From Asanoa ishikariensis (lineage in GTDB: Bacteria; Actinomycetota; Actinomycetes; Mycobacteriales; Micromonosporaceae), in NCBI RefSeq assembly GCF_900107455.1, contig NZ_FNQB01000001.1, positions 2,959,954-3,023,953 on the forward strand: DNA of 64,000 nucleotides, given 5' to 3'. The notes beneath the pieces were generated by a model. That model worked only from the letters and a program-made list of their open reading frames with translations, searched no databases and was not told where the DNA came from. This document shows positions 62,477-64,000 of this stretch, one piece after another. The position numbers were made by a program, and so were the translations under genes. Positions within the stretch are counted from its first letter, which is position 1. The number at the start of each line of letters is the position of its first letter.

Positions 62477-63387
62477 CTGCCGTTGGCGTAGCCGAGCAGG
62501 GTCTGGCGGTAGCCGTCGGGGATCTGCGGCGCCAACTCCGTGAGCGTCTCCAGATCGGCGACCGATCCCGTCGAACGGGCCCTGTATGCGGCGGCGGCCG
62601 CGCGCATCGTGAGGTCGTCCGGCTCGAGCTCCTCGCCGCGCGTGGCCAGGTCGGCTGCCTCGGCGAAGTCGCCACCTTCGGCGGCGAGATCGGCGAGGTC
62701 GAGGTGCAGCGACCAGTTGGCCGGATCGAGCGCCAGGGCCCGCCGGAAGGCGGCCGACGTCTCAGGACGGTTGCCGAGGTGCCGCCAGGTGCCGGCGCGG
62801 ACAACCTCGGTGAACGCCACGCGGCCCACGGCGTCGGCCCGATCGCACAGCGCGAACGACTCGTCGACCCGGCCGCAGACGCGCAGCAGAATCGCCATGC
62901 GCGCCATCGCGTCGGGGTCCGGGTCCCGGCCCGAGACCGCGTCGATCGCCGTCAACCACGGGGCCAGGTTCGCGCGTACCGCATCGGTTTGCAGGTCCCG
63001 GTCGTGATCCCGGATGCGCATCGTGCCCTCGGCGAAGGCCGCCGCGGTCACCGCACCGAGAAACCGCTCGTCACCGAACCACGGCGCGGCCGCCCACGGA
63101 ACCTCCGGCTGGAAGCCGGTGACCGAGCCCAGCGACATCGCCGCCTCGTCCATGTCACCATCCACGAAGGACAGATAGGCGCGGGCCACCACAGGTCCGA
63201 CCGTGTTCGCCGTGGCCACGACGGCGCCGACCTCCTCGGGCAGCGCGCGCCGGAGGTCCTCCAGCGCCGACCACGGCCCTGGGTCGCGGGGGTCGGCGGC
63301 GACCGCGCGCGCGATGACGCCCACCGCGGCGACGGGCGACCCGCCACAGTGGGCCAACACCTGCGCGAACCCCAGCGTCCCCCGCAT
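62473..63387 (-). CDS. TPR-repeat protein
   Basis: 304 residues from ATG 63387. Helical repeats throughout, clearest in TSAAFRRALALDPANWSLHL and GDFAEAADLATRGEELEPDD. Protein-protein interaction scaffold of unknown partner. The stop overlaps the serpin stop tail to tail. Confidence 0.8.
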   Translation of the reverse strand: MRGTLGFAQVLAHCGGSPVAAVGVIARAVAADPRDPGPWSALEDLRRALPEEVGAVVATANTVGPVVARAYLSFVDGDMDEAAMSLGSVTGFQPEVPWAAAPWFGDERFLGAVTAAAFAEGTMRIRDHDRDLQTDAVRANLAPWLTAIDAVSGRDPDPDAMARMAILLRVCGRVDESFALCDRADAVGRVAFTEVVRAGTWRHLGNRPETSAAFRRALALDPANWSLHLDLADLAAEGGDFAEAADLATRGEELEPDDLTMRAAAAAYRARSTGSVADLETLTELAPQIPDGYRQTLLGYANGS

Positions 63388-63865
63388 AGACACGACCGAA
63401 ACTGTAGCGGTGGCCGCGTTGCCCGCTGCGCGGGGACTGCGCAGCGCCAAGGAACAGCGCGACCATGGAGCGGCAAGATGAAGCTGGTCTATGTGCTGGA
63501 CGCGCTGAGCGGCTCACCGGCACGCGGACAACGCCGGACGATGCCACAGCGACGGGGATTGGCGGGGATCGCGTCGCAGCGGTCGGCGCGGGCCGCGAGT
63601 CGCCGGCGAACATCGGGGAGCCGCAGTACCCGAATGAGTGCGGCGATGCAGGGGCCGAGAACCCCGGCATTCCAACCCGGGAATTTGTTGGTATTGCCGG
63701 TCGAAATGCGGGCCGCACGGCGCGACCGCGTGGGACCGCAGGCGGCCGCAGGGGTGACGAGGGTTGGGCATGGATGCTCACCGAGGAGGCGGTCCAGCCG
63801 TCGAGTGACAATGACGCACATCGCGACCGGTATGGCAAAGACAAGAGGGTTGCAGCATTCGTCTG
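63388..63865. other. 478-base stretch without a convincing gene
   Basis: Frames are open on both strands, but residue composition is poor (Arg/Ala/Gly-rich, no domain). One frame from 63478 begins MKLVYVLDALSGSPARG and runs to the window edge without a stop; I do not believe it without homologues. No hairpin or promoter stands out. Confidence 0.5.
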
Positions 63866-64000
63866 ATGCGGTCCCGCTCGATCGAGGAAGGGTCGAGCTC
63901 GCCGCGGGTCGAGCCGGGCCAGGTCATCTCGGCGGCTTACGAGATCGCCGTGGCGTCCGCGACGCGCGGTGCGCTGGACCGGCGGTCGTTGTTCGACCTG
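63866..64000 (+). CDS. Serpin-like fragment cut by the window edge
   Basis: Open frame from ATG 63866 to the last base. Its end, GALDRRSLFDL, nearly equals GAVDRRSLFDL inside the serpin at 61292, and QVISAAYEIAVASATR aligns with the residues just before that (VELITAAHRLTH). The upstream serpin half is absent, so it is either an N-terminally truncated relative or a partial duplication. Confidence 0.5.
   Translation, partial: MRSRSIEEGSSSPRVEPGQVISAAYEIAVASATRGALDRRSLFDL

Noticed and set aside
63478..64000. Long frame starting MKLVYVLDALS
   Set aside because: After the first 12 residues it is Arg/Ala-rich with no domain, and it conflicts with the serpin-like fragment.

Overview
The window is very GC-rich and almost wholly coding. 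Start codons are mixed ATG, GTG and TTG, and four-base ATGA or GTGA gene overlaps are common. Its gene families point to a filamentous actinobacterium: a Rieske-containing SUF cluster, an acVLRF1 peptidyl-tRNA hydrolase, a SARP regulator, AcnR, a mycothiol-type DinB protein and TIGR04222 membrane proteins. Micromonosporaceae is my best guess, by inference only. Many genes look leaderless, with a -10-like hexamer 6-8 bases before the start codon.

Layout. 1-4292: the distal SUF iron-sulfur operon (sufD, Rieske, sufC, sufS, sufU, sufT). 4294-9075, minus strand: a MoxR/DUF58/transglutaminase-like/membrane-protein operon whose transglutaminase domain has lost its catalytic residues. 9262-14063: an overlapping pair, a secreted propeller/beta-helix protein and a TIR-TM-WD40 protein. 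14060-24880: regulator/target pairs (TetR with a DHA2 exporter, SARP with cupin and DinB-SnoaL, HxlR with an FAD oxidoreductase), plus LysE, AlkD and acVLRF1. 24887-32138: a zinc protease, an ABC-F ATPase behind a short leader ORF and terminator-like hairpin, a GT-C-like membrane protein, a small HTH protein, an enoyl-CoA hydratase and an ABC exporter. 32139-38420: an accessory-looking stretch with direct repeats, a decayed serine recombinase, an MFS exporter, an EgtE-like PLP enzyme and a divergent MocR regulator. 38590-44563: small repair, regulatory and metabolic genes, a frameshifted hydrolase and a VapBC module with a 28-bp palindrome. 44595-49929, minus strand: a compact seven-gene operon with two membrane proteins ending in Gly/Cys-rich tails, a DUF692 multinuclear iron oxidase homologue, a SCO6045-like partner, an ABC ATPase, a DUF6297 permease and a zinc-ribbon protein. 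50036-64000: AcnR, thioesterase, nitrilase, a GntR/YtrA ABC operon, HAD, RIO kinase, methyltransferase, a cyclase/TPP-enzyme pair, a frameshifted membrane protein, a serpin, a TPR protein and a serpin-like fragment at the edge.

The strongest candidate for an undescribed system is the 44595-49929 operon. Its gene content suggests oxidative modification of cysteines in the Gly/Cys tails of membrane proteins. The TIR-TM-WD40/beta-helix pair and the attenuator-like ABC-F leader come next.
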